A stretch of DNA of 64,000 nt from Methanospirillum stamsii (GCF_003173335.1 NZ_QGMZ01000018.1:186001-250000); one strand, 5' to 3'; shown: positions 18,111 through 27,133, counted from the stretch's first letter. Program-made: numbers and translations. The notes: generated by a model from the letters alone, not told the origin.

Positions 18111-19241
18111 TCACTCTTTTTTTCCAAACCGTTCATATAGGTCCTGAACTCTGGTTACCGTTGGAAGACCAGAAAATAATATGAGGACCGAAACATGGTT
18201 CATGTATCTGGCTGATACGGGATTGTCTCCAGATCTCATCTCAAATCCGTCAATACTTTCATCAATCCATTTTCGTACAGCCATGTACCCTTTCATGGAT
18301 AATTCATCTTCAGGGCCGGAAAGAAGTATAAGGGCTTTTTTTGCCGTAGTAAAATCACAATATGCTGAAATTTCCCTGAATACTGCCCTTTCAGCTAATT
18401 TTACAATTCTCGCCGCTCGTTCCTGTCTTCCTACGCGGGACTCATTCCTTTGCCTGAGAATACTGATTTTCCCTGAATCAGGGAGTTCTTCTTCAGCATA
18501 ACCGATGGTAATGAGTGACATTCCGGTAATGGTGTTCAGGATTTCACGTGAGTCAAGAACGGTCTGGGGTGCTCCTTTTTGAATCTCTCCCGCGTTGATG
18601 AGAATCCTGATTCTGCGTGCGATGTGTCTGTTTACCAGATCAAAAGGTCCGAGGTTTTCTTTTTCGGAAGTTCCGGGAAGCCAGAACTTTTCAGATAATC
18701 CGGTCTCCTTTTGCATCAATGTATCCTGCATTTCTCCTCTTGCCTTGTCCAGCCAGAGTTGATTATCAAATATTATGACGCCATCAACAAGCGGGCGTAT
18801 CATCTGCAGGTTTTTCATCGCCTGGATTAATCTGGTTTCACCTTCTTCTTCAGCAGGTATGGTAACAAGAGAAAAGACCGGTTCATACATCGTTTCTCTG
18901 ATTATTGACACCAAATGAGGTACCAGGTTGACCAGACCTCCACCAAGGCCGGCACAAAGGAGGATTGCATCATGGGTGCCTACATCAAATCCTTTGAGTT
19001 TGGATTTCACTTCGTCAATGGTAAACCGTGTCGTCAGAAGTTCCGGGTTATCTATGTTATCTTTCGGGAAATAGAATTTTGCCTCTTCATCTATGTAATT
19101 CAGGTGTTCAAGAACATCAGGGTCGTTATCTACTGTTATAGCATGTAAATCAGAACAGCGGGATGAACTACCTGAGGGTCTGACTATCGCATCAGCAATT
19201 TTACTTCCTGCAGTTCCAAGCCCGATAATTAACAGTCTCAT
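18111..19241 (-). CDS. Divergent tubulin/FtsZ-superfamily protein
   Basis: 376 residues. The N-terminal Rossmann start LLIIGLGTAGSKIADAI and the placing of LLCAGLGGGLVN near residue 93 follow the FtsZ/CetZ/tubulin pattern, with later IGYAEEE-type and C-terminal sheet segments. The tubulin signature GGGTGSG, which binds GTP phosphates, is changed to AGLGGGL: the Thr-Gly core is missing and glycines are shifted. It may be a non-canonical tubulin relative that binds nucleotide weakly or not at all. It is a lone gene on the minus strand, convergent with nrpR (7-base gap) and divergent from mer. Confidence 0.7.
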   Translation of the reverse strand: MRLLIIGLGTAGSKIADAIVRPSGSSSRCSDLHAITVDNDPDVLEHLNYIDEEAKFYFPKDNIDNPELLTTRFTIDEVKSKLKGFDVGTHDAILLCAGLGGGLVNLVPHLVSIIRETMYEPVFSLVTIPAEEEGETRLIQAMKNLQMIRPLVDGVIIFDNQLWLDKARGEMQDTLMQKETGLSEKFWLPGTSEKENLGPFDLVNRHIARRIRILINAGEIQKGAPQTVLDSREILNTITGMSLITIGYAEEELPDSGKISILRQRNESRVGRQERAARIVKLAERAVFREISAYCDFTTAKKALILLSGPEDELSMKGYMAVRKWIDESIDGFEMRSGDNPVSARYMNHVSVLILFSGLPTVTRVQDLYERFGKKE

Positions 19242-19522
19242 ATCGTTATGTCACGCCCGTGTTGTCTCCACTGGTAATATGAATATATGTATTCAGTTCA
19301 TCTGATACAAGTGTTCCTGAAATAATTTTGTGATATCCACATAATGTGCGTTTATCACACAGAAACCGATGCGTTAAGCAGGATATTTTACAATTCTTAT
19401 CCTCGTGTCGTCAAATTGTTATGAATTGTCTTATCGGATGCGAAATTTTCCTAAAAAACCCAATATCAAATGATAATATTTTTACCGGTATGGGTGTTAA
19501 TAGTGAATTGAGGTGTTTTACC
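19242..19522. other. Divergent promoter region between the tubulin-like gene and mer
   Basis: About 280 bases without a gene. It includes TGAATA-TATG-TATTCA (19280-19295), a palindromic TATA-like element suitable for the minus-strand gene, and an ATAATATTTTTA element near 19473-19484 suitable for mer. An upstream in-frame extension of mer through this region (from 19346) lacks coding character. Confidence 0.4.
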
Positions 19523-20509
19523 TTGAGTTATGGAATAGAATTCGTTCCGGGAAATATTAGCGTCAAACAGGTAGTCAATTATTGTAAACTTGCAGAATCA
19601 AAAGATATCGATTTTGCATGGATTACCAACCACTACAACAACCGCCACTGCTATCCGACCCTTGCTGCAATTGCACAGGCAACCACAACCCTGAAGATGG
19701 GTCCGGGTATCATGAACGCATTTACCGACACACCTGCAGCAATGGCCTCATTTGCATGCACTCTTAATGAGATTTCCGATGGCCGTGCTGTAATGGGTAT
19801 CGGACCAGGTGACCTTTCAACCCTCCCGAAGCTCGCAATCAGCCCTGACAAACCAGTTGGCCGTCTTGAAGAAGCAGTCATACAGATGCGCAAACTCTGG
19901 GGTGGAGAAGAGGTTAAAAAGAGCGGGATGAAATTCTTTGACTACGACGGTGCAAAGCTCACTGGTGTCACTCTGCCTGGAAAGAAGGGTATTCCTGTAT
20001 ATATCGGTGCACAGGGACCAAAAGTTCTCGAACTTGCAGGAACTATCGGAGATGGTGCACTGATTAATGCATCCAACCCAAAGGACTTCGATGTCGCAAT
20101 TCCAATCATCAAGGCAGCCTGTGAGAAAGTAGGCAAAAAAGGCTTTGACATTGGTGCATACACTGCTATGTCCATTGACATGAATGAGAAGAAAGCACGG
20201 AATGCAGCAAAGATTGTTGCAGCATTTATCGCAGCAGGATCTCCGGAACCACTGCTCCAGCGTCATGGACTTGATCTTGCCAAGGTTGCAAATATCAAGG
20301 CAGCACTTGCAAAGTTCGACTTCAAGACTGCAGGTGAGAATGTCGATGATAAAACCATCGATGCATTTACCATCGCAGGTAGTCCTGACACGGTGAAGCA
20401 GAAGTGTGAAGACCTGACCAAGTCTGGTGTGACCCAGATTATCTTTGGTTCACCACTCGGACCTGACATGGTTAACTCCATCCGTCTGCTCGGCAAATAC
20501 GTCGTGTAA
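19523..20509 (+). CDS. mer: F420-dependent 5,10-methylene-H4MPT reductase
   Basis: 328-residue luciferase-like TIM-barrel enzyme that reduces methylene-tetrahydromethanopterin to methyl-H4MPT with F420H2 in methanogenesis. The N terminus reads SYGIEFVPG, as in known Mer proteins. FAWITNHYNNRHCYPTLAA near residue 32-50, MGPGIMNAFTD near 59-69 and GIGPGDLSTLP near 90-100 form the F420 and pterin sites. I chose the TTG at 19523: it gives the normal Mer length and N terminus and has GAGGTG at 19510-19515. An upstream ATG would add a 59-residue extension not seen in the family. Confidence 0.95.
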   Translation: MSYGIEFVPGNISVKQVVNYCKLAESKDIDFAWITNHYNNRHCYPTLAAIAQATTTLKMGPGIMNAFTDTPAAMASFACTLNEISDGRAVMGIGPGDLSTLPKLAISPDKPVGRLEEAVIQMRKLWGGEEVKKSGMKFFDYDGAKLTGVTLPGKKGIPVYIGAQGPKVLELAGTIGDGALINASNPKDFDVAIPIIKAACEKVGKKGFDIGAYTAMSIDMNEKKARNAAKIVAAFIAAGSPEPLLQRHGLDLAKVANIKAALAKFDFKTAGENVDDKTIDAFTIAGSPDTVKQKCEDLTKSGVTQIIFGSPLGPDMVNSIRLLGKYVV

Positions 20510-20524
20510 TTTTAATTTATACTC

Positions 20525-20532
20525 TTTTTTTT
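20525..20532 (+). terminator. T-run terminator after mer
   Basis: Eight T residues lie 15 bases after the mer stop, followed by a weak stem (CAGAA-TTTTT-CTG). Archaeal T-tract termination fits. Confidence 0.5.
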
Positions 20533-20607
20533 GTGAAGCAGACAGAATTTTTCTGTTCACATTCTGATACAAACAATGATATCTCCTGAGGGGGATGAAA
20601 AGATGAG

Positions 20608-21543
20608 ATGTTTCAGTCCAACCGTCATGAGCATGCAAGCGGGTTTATTGAGTTCAGAACTGAATCACTGACTGGTATCCGAACACGGATCTGTCCGGAG
20701 AGGGTAAAACGGGGTATTGGTGTTCCGGACATCCCGGAATATTCAGAAGAAGGGTGTCCTTTTTGTCCTGAAAAGGTCTGTCAGGTTACTCCGGTTTTTC
20801 CTGATGGTTCAAGGCTCAAAGTTGGAGATAGCATTACGTTTCCGAATCTCTATCCCTTTGCACACTATCATACCGTGACTGTTATGTCCGGGGAACATGT
20901 TGTTCGCCGTTTTACCTATGATTTGATTCACAATGCCTTATCTGGGCAGATAAGGGCGATGAAAGATCAATCCGGGTATGTTTCTATTAACTGGAATTAT
21001 CTTCCATCTGCAGGTGCATCATTACCACATCCTCATCTCCAGGGACTTTGTGATGCGGTTCCGGATACTTTGCTAATGAAATATCTCCGGGGATCACTGG
21101 AGTATTATAATGAGCACAATCAATCCTGGTGGAATTATTTGAAGGAATCTGAATCTCAAACTGAGCGGTGTCTGAAAGGGACCGACCTTTTCTGGTATGC
21201 GCATCATGTTCCGGTGGGTGAGAAGGAAATCAGGTGTATTCTACCGGCTACAACAGTTTCAGATTTTCAAGCATCCGTTTCATTATTTTCCGAAGATCTT
21301 ATCCGGATCCTTGAATTTTACCAGGATATGGGTCATGGTGCATGGAATATGTCAATTTTCTTTGCAACAGATGATGAACGTGAATACTTTTCTGCATTTG
21401 CAACTCTTGTTGCTCGAATAAACCCAAATCCTCTTTCTACCTCTGATACTGCTTTTATGGAAAAACTTCACCTTGAACCGGTAATTCTTACCCTTCCAGA
21501 AGATCTAGGAAACATCTGGCGTAATTGTAATGGTAATCAATAA
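20608..21543 (+). CDS. GalT/HIT-superfamily nucleotidyltransferase-like protein
   Basis: 311 residues resembling galactose-1-phosphate uridylyltransferase. CPFCPE at 50-55 looks like the N-terminal zinc-binding pair, and HPHLQ at 141-145 matches the catalytic His-x-His-x-Gln of GalT (nucleotidyl-His intermediate). A second half with HHVPVGEKEIRCILP is also typical. It probably transfers or phosphorolyses a nucleotide sugar; sugar and nucleotide are unknown. It lies between mer and mtd, with its own GGGGGATG ribosome binding site. Confidence 0.7.
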   Translation: MFQSNRHEHASGFIEFRTESLTGIRTRICPERVKRGIGVPDIPEYSEEGCPFCPEKVCQVTPVFPDGSRLKVGDSITFPNLYPFAHYHTVTVMSGEHVVRRFTYDLIHNALSGQIRAMKDQSGYVSINWNYLPSAGASLPHPHLQGLCDAVPDTLLMKYLRGSLEYYNEHNQSWWNYLKESESQTERCLKGTDLFWYAHHVPVGEKEIRCILPATTVSDFQASVSLFSEDLIRILEFYQDMGHGAWNMSIFFATDDEREYFSAFATLVARINPNPLSTSDTAFMEKLHLEPVILTLPEDLGNIWRNCNGNQ

Positions 21544-21580
21544 GCGCCAATAATTGAAAAAAGAAGAATTTTATAGGATT

Positions 21581-22423
21581 TTATTCTGGCTTGCTGATGA
21601 GTGTTTTCTTTGCAACCCGTGTACCATCGTTCTTGTGTGGTTTACGGATTACTGCATCAGTTGCCTTTTCCATCTCGCGTGCTTCATCACAGAGAACCAT
21701 TGCCTGGCGCATCATCTCATGTGCAGATGCAACTATCGGGGTGTAGTTTTCAAATCCTTTTGTCATGAAACAACCCTTGACATTAACGCCGGCTACTGCC
21801 TGCGCGATTTCATATGCTGCACGTGCCTTTGCATATGCGTATGGGTTGCTGAATTCTCCCTCAACAGCTTTGTCTGAAGTCATGACGATCTTCGGGAGTG
21901 CAAGATCCTTACCCTTCTTTCCTGCTTTAACCTGGTCGATTACTTCATCGAGAGCAACCTGGAGTTTTCTGAATGCCCCGGTGAGGGAGAGAACTTTTAC
22001 CAGGTTACCGTTGTAGTCTGCCATTTCAATGGGGTCAAGGAATTCACGACGGGCACCGATCATGGAGTCTCCCTTCATGATGATGTATCCGAATTCGCTT
22101 GCCTTGAGTGCTTCCCACTCCTCTTTCTTGGAGGTAATGTCATCGGTTATGACAACACAGGGGATGCCAGCTGCGCCGAGTGCTTCACGTGCGCCCTTTG
22201 GTCCTGGGAGAACTCCGTTCGGGGAGACCACAATACAGAAATCTGGTGCCCATGCTTTCATGTTGGTAACTACGCGGTCGATATCTTCCGGCTGGAGTTT
22301 TGTTCCTGAAGTGGCCATGAAGGTCTGCATGTCTTCACGGTCTGCACGCTCGTCAAGGAGAAGTTCAGCCATGACACCGCTGGCGATATTTCCAAGTTTT
22401 GCAATTCCTACTTTTACAACCAT
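21581..22423 (-). CDS. mtd: F420-dependent methylene-H4MPT dehydrogenase
   Basis: 280-residue enzyme that reduces methenyl-H4MPT to methylene-H4MPT with F420H2, the step before Mer. The N terminus [33 protein letters not shown] near 64-81, CVVITDD near 90, and the long helical C-terminal half ending in KTLISKPE are characteristic of Mtd, a family with few paralogues. ATG 22423 was chosen because GAGGTG lies just upstream; a start at 22444 would add seven residues. It is a single gene divergent from tfx and has an inverted repeat around its TATA box. Confidence 0.96.
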   Translation of the reverse strand: MVVKVGIAKLGNIASGVMAELLLDERADREDMQTFMATSGTKLQPEDIDRVVTNMKAWAPDFCIVVSPNGVLPGPKGAREALGAAGIPCVVITDDITSKKEEWEALKASEFGYIIMKGDSMIGARREFLDPIEMADYNGNLVKVLSLTGAFRKLQVALDEVIDQVKAGKKGKDLALPKIVMTSDKAVEGEFSNPYAYAKARAAYEIAQAVAGVNVKGCFMTKGFENYTPIVASAHEMMRQAMVLCDEAREMEKATDAVIRKPHKNDGTRVAKKTLISKPE

Positions 22424-22450
22424 TCTACACCTCTGTGTGTTCAACGATAC

Positions 22451-22497
22451 TTTGACAAAATATCATAATAAATATTGTGAAATCGTTTTTTGTCAAA
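22451..22497. promoter_or_regulatory. 10-bp inverted repeat flanking the mtd TATA box
   Basis: TTTGACAAAA (22451-22460) and TTTTGTCAAA (22488-22497) are perfect inverted arms 27 bases apart. Between them, on the minus strand, lies ATATTTATTA, the only good TATA element for mtd. A regulator bound here would sit on both sides of TBP, so an operator is likely. The regulator is unknown; the adjacent Tfx is a candidate. Confidence 0.5.
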
Positions 22498-22520
22498 AAA
22501 CACCCGGAGGGCGCGGATAG

Positions 22521-22530
22521 ATATATTTTA
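22521..22530 (+). promoter_or_regulatory. TATA box of tfx
   Basis: ATATATTTTA lies about 90-97 bases before the tfx start codon, predicting a transcript start near 22550, at the left arm of the GTTAACC inverted repeat. Confidence 0.45.
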
Positions 22531-22550
22531 TCGGTAATTGGTTGTTTATT

Positions 22551-22582
22551 GTTAACCTTGTCTGATTATTGACCGGGTTAAC
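22551..22582. promoter_or_regulatory. GTTAACC inverted repeat at the tfx transcript start
   Basis: GTTAACC (22551-22557) and GGTTAAC (22576-22582) are inverted arms with an 18-base spacer, located at and just after the predicted transcription start of tfx. The position suits repression, possibly autoregulation. Confidence 0.35.
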
Positions 22583-22617
22583 GAAACCAGTTTAAATTTT
22601 GATGTTCAAGATTCTTT

Positions 22618-23022
22618 ATGAAAGAAGGGCTATTAACTGACCGTCAAAAAGAAGTGCTCAGGTACAGGCGTTCAGGCCTTACTCAACAGCAAATTGCCGA
22701 TATTATTCACACTTCAAAAGCAAACATCTGCACAATCGAAAAATCGGCAATGGAAAATATTAAAAGAGCCCGCGAGACCCTTGATTTCTTTTATAGTCTT
22801 GATGCACAGCATCTTTGTACAATCGAGAAAGGATCTGATCTCTTTGAAGCTGTCACTAAAATTTTTGAAGAAGCTGAAAGTGCCGGAATTAAGGTAAAAT
22901 ATGATAGTATTCAATTAATGAACCGGATTCGGGATGATATACCTGAGAAAAATAAATCGCGCCTCATCCGGGAAAAAATTGAGGTCTACCTTAAGGATGA
23001 TGGCGATCTTTACTTTGAATGA
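22618..23022 (+). CDS. tfx: Tfx-family DNA-binding regulator
   Basis: 134 residues. The N-terminal helix-turn-helix (LLTDRQKEVLRYRRSGLTQ, then QIADIIHTSKANICTIEK, residues 5-42) matches Tfx, described in Methanothermobacter as a protein binding the fmdECB (molybdenum formylmethanofuran dehydrogenase) promoter region. The C-terminal part (about 60-134) is the Tfx-specific domain. Placed divergently from mtd, it may control mtd, itself, or a distant fwd/fmd operon. Confidence 0.87.
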   Translation: MKEGLLTDRQKEVLRYRRSGLTQQQIADIIHTSKANICTIEKSAMENIKRARETLDFFYSLDAQHLCTIEKGSDLFEAVTKIFEEAESAGIKVKYDSIQLMNRIRDDIPEKNKSRLIREKIEVYLKDDGDLYFE

Positions 23023-23036
23023 GTAGGATGCCAAAT

Positions 23037-23043
23037 CTTTATA
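23037..23043 (+). promoter_or_regulatory. TATA-like element before the structured RNA region
   Basis: CTTTATA, 15 bases after the tfx stop codon, predicts transcription from about 23066, just before the first of a series of stem-loops and well upstream of the ribosomal operon. Confidence 0.35.
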
Positions 23044-23065
23044 CCCTATTTTGGTGAATATTAAG

Positions 23066-23300
23066 GAAGCCTAGGCACCAGGGAATCTGATTCCTGGTTG
23101 TCTGAATGTTATGATTCTGACTTTTTTCAGTCATGAAACAGACTAAAATTGCTTTAATTGCAATGGGCTGATAGAGTGGGATGTGATGTCGGCAAGGGTG
23201 GACGATGCGGCCCGAACCCTGCTTGCAGGGTAAGCCGAGTTATCACGCATCTTACGAGAGACCGGTATCCAGGCGATTTAAAACGATCTGTCTACACGTG
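23066..23300 (+). ncRNA. Candidate structured RNA or ribosomal-operon leader
   Basis: This non-coding stretch folds locally. Stems: CCAGGGAAT/ATTCCTGG (23078-23097, one bulge); ATGA-TT-CTGA/TCAG-TCAT with a T-rich loop (23111-23134); ATTGC/GCAAT after it; and a nested element in which ACCCTG-CTTG-CAGGGT (23216-23231) sits inside either TCGGC/GCCGA plus GTGAT/ATCAC (23183-23246) or CGGC/GCCG plus GATG/CATC (23204-23251). AGGGT at 23195-23199 can also pair with ACCCT at 23216-23220. The outer stems are mutually exclusive, as in regulatory leaders. It does not match SRP RNA, RNase P RNA, 5S rRNA or tRNA that I know. It could be an independent RNA gene or an autoregulatory leader. Confidence 0.4.
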
Positions 23301-23402
23301 TGAGTAGTTATTCTGGCAGGTTCTCTGCATATCCAAGAGGATCTCCGCGATGTAGGGAGGGATCATAGAATCGTTCCTGGCAGACAGCAGTTATCGCGAA
23401 AG

Positions 23403-23410
23403 CGCATATA
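23403..23410 (+). promoter_or_regulatory. Proximal TATA box of the ribosomal operon
   Basis: GCATATAC about 91-98 bases before the L3 start predicts a transcript start near 23430-23435. Together with the element at 23037 it allows a short and a long leader for the operon. Confidence 0.35.
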
Positions 23411-23500
23411 CAGCTCATGTCCCGTGTCTCTTTCCTGCATCGAAACATGTGCGGATTTCGCAGATGTTCCCAGATACAGTAAAGAAGGACTGATTGATAC

Positions 23501-24514
23501 ATGCCAAATATTCACAGACCTCGCATGGGTTCTCTGGCTTACAGCCCAAGGAAGAGAGCAAAAGGCCCTGTTCCAAAGTACCATGCCTGGCCCGCGTACC
23601 AGGGAGAACCTGCACTCCAGGGTTTTGCAGGATACAAAGTGGGGATGACCCATATTGTCATGGTAGATGACCATGTCAGCAGCCCGAATGAAGGAAAGGA
23701 TGTCATGGTGCCAGTCACGGTGATAGAGGTTCCGGATATGCGGATTGCAGCAATTCGTGTCTATCGCCATGACACCTATGGAAACCATGTCCTGACAGAA
23801 ATCTGGGCAGACTCTTTTGATAAGGAACTGAGCCGGAGACTGAATCTTTCAAAGAACTACAAGCGCGAAGATGCAGAAAAGAAGATTCGTGAAGCGCTTG
23901 AGGCAGATAAGATTGTAGATGTCTTTGCTCTTACCTACACTCATCCCGCAGTTCTGACCGGTGTTCCAAAGAAGGTCCCGGACCTTATGGAAACACGCAT
24001 TGACGGTGGTTCAATGACTGAACGGTTCGAGTACGGGCTGAGTGTTCTTGGCAAGGACTTTGACATCCGGTCTCTTTTCCAGGTGGGTCAGTACACTGAT
24101 GTGACTGCCATCACCAAAGGAAAAGGGACCCAGGGTCCGGTAAAACGCTGGGGTGTACACCTCAGGAAAAGAAAACATTCCCGTGGTAAAAAAGAGCGTC
24201 ATGTCGGAACTCTTGGACCATGGACTCCACATCACGTCCGCTGGCAGGTTCCGATGATGGGTCAGATGGGATATCACCAGAGAACCGAATTTAACAAGCG
24301 TCTGCTTAAGATTGGTGAAAACGGTGCTGAAATAACTCCTGAAGGCGGATTCATTAACTATGGAGAAGTCCGTGCACGGTATGTGCTGATAAAAGGTTCA
24401 GTTCCAGGACCGTCCAAGCGTTTGATTAGAATCAGACATGCAATACGCCTCGGAGAACACAAGATCCGTGAACCGACTATCGGGTTTGTGAGTCTGGAGA
24501 GTAAGCAGGGGTGA
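23501..24514 (+). CDS. rpl3: Ribosomal protein L3 (uL3)
   Basis: 337-residue archaeal uL3, a large-subunit assembly protein reaching the peptidyl transferase centre. [19 protein letters not shown] at the start and the loop [15 protein letters not shown] near residue 205-219 are diagnostic. First gene of the super-operon; a weak GAAGGAC precedes the ATG. L4 follows after five bases. Confidence 0.97.
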   Translation: MPNIHRPRMGSLAYSPRKRAKGPVPKYHAWPAYQGEPALQGFAGYKVGMTHIVMVDDHVSSPNEGKDVMVPVTVIEVPDMRIAAIRVYRHDTYGNHVLTEIWADSFDKELSRRLNLSKNYKREDAEKKIREALEADKIVDVFALTYTHPAVLTGVPKKVPDLMETRIDGGSMTERFEYGLSVLGKDFDIRSLFQVGQYTDVTAITKGKGTQGPVKRWGVHLRKRKHSRGKKERHVGTLGPWTPHHVRWQVPMMGQMGYHQRTEFNKRLLKIGENGAEITPEGGFINYGEVRARYVLIKGSVPGPSKRLIRIRHAIRLGEHKIREPTIGFVSLESKQG

Positions 24515-24519
24515 AATAA

Positions 24520-25269
24520 ATGAAAGCACAGGTATTGACACTTACCGGAACTGTGGCCCATGAAATTGATCTTCCATCGGTCTTCAGTTCAGAATATCGC
24601 CCTGATCTCATCAAAAAAGCGGTCATCGCTCAACAGAGCCGCCGATACCAGCCACATGGTGCATATCCCTATGCAGGAATTTCTGCATCTGCTGTCGGGT
24701 GGGGAAGTGGCCGTGGTGTTTCACACGTTCCACGTCTGAAAAACAGTTCCCGAGCCGCAAAGGTACCGCAGGCAAAGGGTGGGCGTGAGGCACATCCTCC
24801 CAAAGTTGAGAAAATTCTGGTTCGCGCAATCAACCAGAAAGAAAAGCGGAAAGCGATAAATTCAGCGATTGCAGCAACCATCTCTGATGAACTTGTTCGT
24901 TCAAGAGGTCACGTTTTCAGCGGTTCTCTTCCGTTTGTTCTTTCAGGCGAGTTTGAATCATTGAAAAAGACGAAAGAAGTAATTACTGCGCTTCGTGCAA
25001 TTGGTGTATATGGAGATGTTGAACGGGCAGAACGGTCACGGAAGGTCCGTGCCGGCCGTGGTAAACTTCGTGGACGCCGTTACAAACAGCGTAAGAGTCT
25101 TCTTATTGTCACCGCGAATGAAAACCTCCGGGCAGCCAAAAACCTTGCTGGTGTTGATGTTTGTCTTGTGGATAACCTCAATGTCGAACTGCTTGCACCC
25201 GGAACTCATGCAGCCCGGCTTACACTCTGGACTGAAGATGCCGTAAAAAAACTCGGTGGTGAGCAGTAA
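24520..25269 (+). CDS. rpl4: Ribosomal protein L4 (uL4)
   Basis: 249-residue archaeal L4/L1e. The extended tunnel loop [13 protein letters not shown] near residues 61-73 and the basic [18 protein letters not shown] segment near 167-184 identify it. GGGGTGA before the ATG is a strong binding site. Its stop TAA shares a base with the ATG of L23. Confidence 0.97.
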   Translation: MKAQVLTLTGTVAHEIDLPSVFSSEYRPDLIKKAVIAQQSRRYQPHGAYPYAGISASAVGWGSGRGVSHVPRLKNSSRAAKVPQAKGGREAHPPKVEKILVRAINQKEKRKAINSAIAATISDELVRSRGHVFSGSLPFVLSGEFESLKKTKEVITALRAIGVYGDVERAERSRKVRAGRGKLRGRRYKQRKSLLIVTANENLRAAKNLAGVDVCLVDNLNVELLAPGTHAARLTLWTEDAVKKLGGEQ

Positions 25270-25517
25270 TGATTCTGAAATATCCCTACGCAACAGAAAA
25301 AGCAAGTATGATCGTTGAGCGTGACGGTCAGATTCAGTTCATTGTTGACCGTAAGGCATCAAAATTCCAGATTAAACTTGCAATAGAAAAGATGTTTGAT
25401 CAGCAGGTGACAGCGGTCCGGACTATGATGACAAACCGGGGAGAAAAGAAAGCAATGGTGAGTTTTTCAAATCCGAAAGCCGCCGAAGAGATTCTCAGCC
25501 GGCTTGGAATAATGTGA
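25269..25517 (+). CDS. rpl23: Ribosomal protein L23 (uL23)
   Basis: 82-residue L23, which lies at the tunnel exit and forms the SRP docking site. YPYATEKASMIVE near the start and FDRQVTAVRT-like segment (FDQQVTAVRT) near 40 are typical of the short archaeal form. TAATG junction with L4. Confidence 0.95.
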   Translation: MILKYPYATEKASMIVERDGQIQFIVDRKASKFQIKLAIEKMFDQQVTAVRTMMTNRGEKKAMVSFSNPKAAEEILSRLGIM

Positions 25518-25526
25518 GGTGCAAGC

Positions 25527-26240
25527 ATGGGACATAGAATAACAACACAGAGTCGTGGACATGGAAGCCCGACATATCGTGCACCTTCACACCGGTATAA
25601 AGCTGCACTCAGACACCTCGGTCGTTCTGGCGAGACAGTCACTTATAAGATTGTGGATATTGAGCATGACCCGGCACGTCATACTCCGATTGCCCTGGTT
25701 GATGTTCCGGGTGAAAAAGAGACCTACGTTCTGGTAACTGAAGGTATGGGTATCGGAGATATGCTTGCCTGGGGTCCTGAAGCAGAAATCAAGAATGGAA
25801 ATACTCTTCCGCTTCAGTCAATTCCAACAGGTTCATCAGTCTGTAACATTGAAGCAAGTCCAAATGACGGCGGAAAGTTTGTCCGCGCCAGTGGTGTCCA
25901 GGCAACAGTTACCGATAAGATGGAAGGTCGCGTTGCAGTCAAGATGCCAAGTGGTTCAACCAAGTGGTTTAACGGTCTGTGTCGTGCAACAATTGGTATC
26001 GTTGCCGGTGGTGGGCGGAATGAAAAGCCGTTCGTGAAAGCCGGTAAGAAATATCATAAGATGAAAAATACCGCAAGTACCTGGCCAAGAGTCAGAGGTA
26101 TTGCCATGAATGTCATCGATCACCCATTCGGTGGTGGAGGTCATCAGCATCCGGGCAGACCAAAGACGGTAAGTCGTGGTACTTCTCCTGGTAGAAAGGT
26201 TGGGCATGTTGCAGCCAGGCGGACTGGAAGAAGGAGGTGA
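25527..26240 (+). CDS. rpl2: Ribosomal protein L2 (uL2)
   Basis: 237-residue uL2. [20 protein letters not shown] at the start and the conserved [17 protein letters not shown] near residue 196-212, with the peptidyl-transferase-proximal His, are diagnostic. GAGGTGCAAGC precedes the ATG. The C terminus overlaps the S19 binding site. Confidence 0.98.
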   Translation: MGHRITTQSRGHGSPTYRAPSHRYKAALRHLGRSGETVTYKIVDIEHDPARHTPIALVDVPGEKETYVLVTEGMGIGDMLAWGPEAEIKNGNTLPLQSIPTGSSVCNIEASPNDGGKFVRASGVQATVTDKMEGRVAVKMPSGSTKWFNGLCRATIGIVAGGGRNEKPFVKAGKKYHKMKNTASTWPRVRGIAMNVIDHPFGGGGHQHPGRPKTVSRGTSPGRKVGHVAARRTGRRR

Positions 26241-26245
26241 ACGGG

Positions 26246-26659
26246 ATGGCAAAGAAAGTACAGAAGAAACTGCCACGACGGAAGGAGGAATTTACCTACC
26301 ATGGCTATAAAATTGATGAACTTCGTGAATTGAGTCTGCAGGATCTGCTCCCGGTCATGCCCTCCTATGCCCGGAGGAAAGTGAACCGCGGCTGGACGAT
26401 TGGAGAAGAAAAACTCCTTTCTGACATCCGCGAGGGAAGATCACGTATCAGGACTCATCAGCGTGATATGATCATTCTCCCGGAAATGATTGGACGGGAA
26501 CTGGAGATTTATAACGGAAAGGATTTTATCCGTGTTGAACTTCAACCCGAATCTGTATTTCATTATCTTGGAGAGTTTGCATTAACCAGAAGGCGGGTTT
26601 CCCACGGTTCTGCCGGTATCGGTGCAACCAGGTCGAGTAAATTCGTTCCGCTGAAGTGA
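26246..26659 (+). CDS. rps19: Ribosomal protein S19 (uS19)
   Basis: 137-residue archaeal S19/S15. [11 protein letters not shown] near the start and the C-terminal [18 protein letters not shown] are characteristic. I chose ATG 26246 (MAKKVQ) behind GGAGGTGAAC; a GTG at 26237 would add three residues. It overlaps or abuts L22. Confidence 0.95.
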   Translation: MAKKVQKKLPRRKEEFTYHGYKIDELRELSLQDLLPVMPSYARRKVNRGWTIGEEKLLSDIREGRSRIRTHQRDMIILPEMIGRELEIYNGKDFIRVELQPESVFHYLGEFALTRRRVSHGSAGIGATRSSKFVPLK

Positions 26660-26664
26660 TGAAT

Positions 26665-27129
26665 ATGGCCAGATTTGATTATTCAAACCAGGTAACCGGG
26701 AAGGACATCGCCCGTGGCCGCGTGAACGAGGCTCCGATCTCACCAAAACATGCAATTGAAATTGCACGGTTTATCAAGGGTATGAAACTGGATGATGCAT
26801 CTGCATATCTGCAGGGTGTTCTCACTCTTGAAAAACCAATCCCGTTCAAGCGGTTTAACCGCAATGTTCCTCACCGGAAGGGTCTTGTCGGCTGGGATGC
26901 CGGCCGGTACCCACATAAAGCCAGCCGTGTATATCTCCGGCTGCTGAATAATGTCCGTAAGAATGCAGAATACAACGGACTTGAAGGCGAACAACTTCGT
27001 ATTGTCCACGTGTGTGCAAACCGAGGTATCAGAAGAAGGAGTTTCATGCCTCGTGCAATGGGACGGGCAACTCCCAAAGATCGTCAGACGGTAAACATTG
27101 AGCTGGTCGTCCGCGAGCAGGAGGCCTGA
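26665..27129 (+). CDS. rpl22: Ribosomal protein L22 (uL22)
   Basis: 154 residues from ATG 26665 (MARFDYSNQ); GTG 26656 and ATG 26659 are alternative in-frame starts that overlap the S19 stop. [20 protein letters not shown]-type segment and the tunnel hairpin [19 protein letters not shown] near 121-139 identify L22. Confidence 0.95.
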   Translation: MARFDYSNQVTGKDIARGRVNEAPISPKHAIEIARFIKGMKLDDASAYLQGVLTLEKPIPFKRFNRNVPHRKGLVGWDAGRYPHKASRVYLRLLNNVRKNAEYNGLEGEQLRIVHVCANRGIRRRSFMPRAMGRATPKDRQTVNIELVVREQEA

Positions 27130-27133
27130 TATT

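Noticed and set aside
19346-19522. N-terminal extension of Mer by 59 residues
   Set aside because: Known Mer proteins begin SYGIEF; the TTG at 19523 has GAGGTG upstream, and the extension contains the promoter.
23066-23300. SRP RNA, RNase P RNA or 5S rRNA
   Set aside because: The SRP S-domain signature, RNase P conserved regions and 5S rRNA core sequences were looked for by eye and not seen.
23363-23788. 141-codon minus-strand frame across the L3 start and its upstream region
   Set aside because: Overlaps the conserved L3 N terminus and promoter; Cys/His-rich composition looks like chance.
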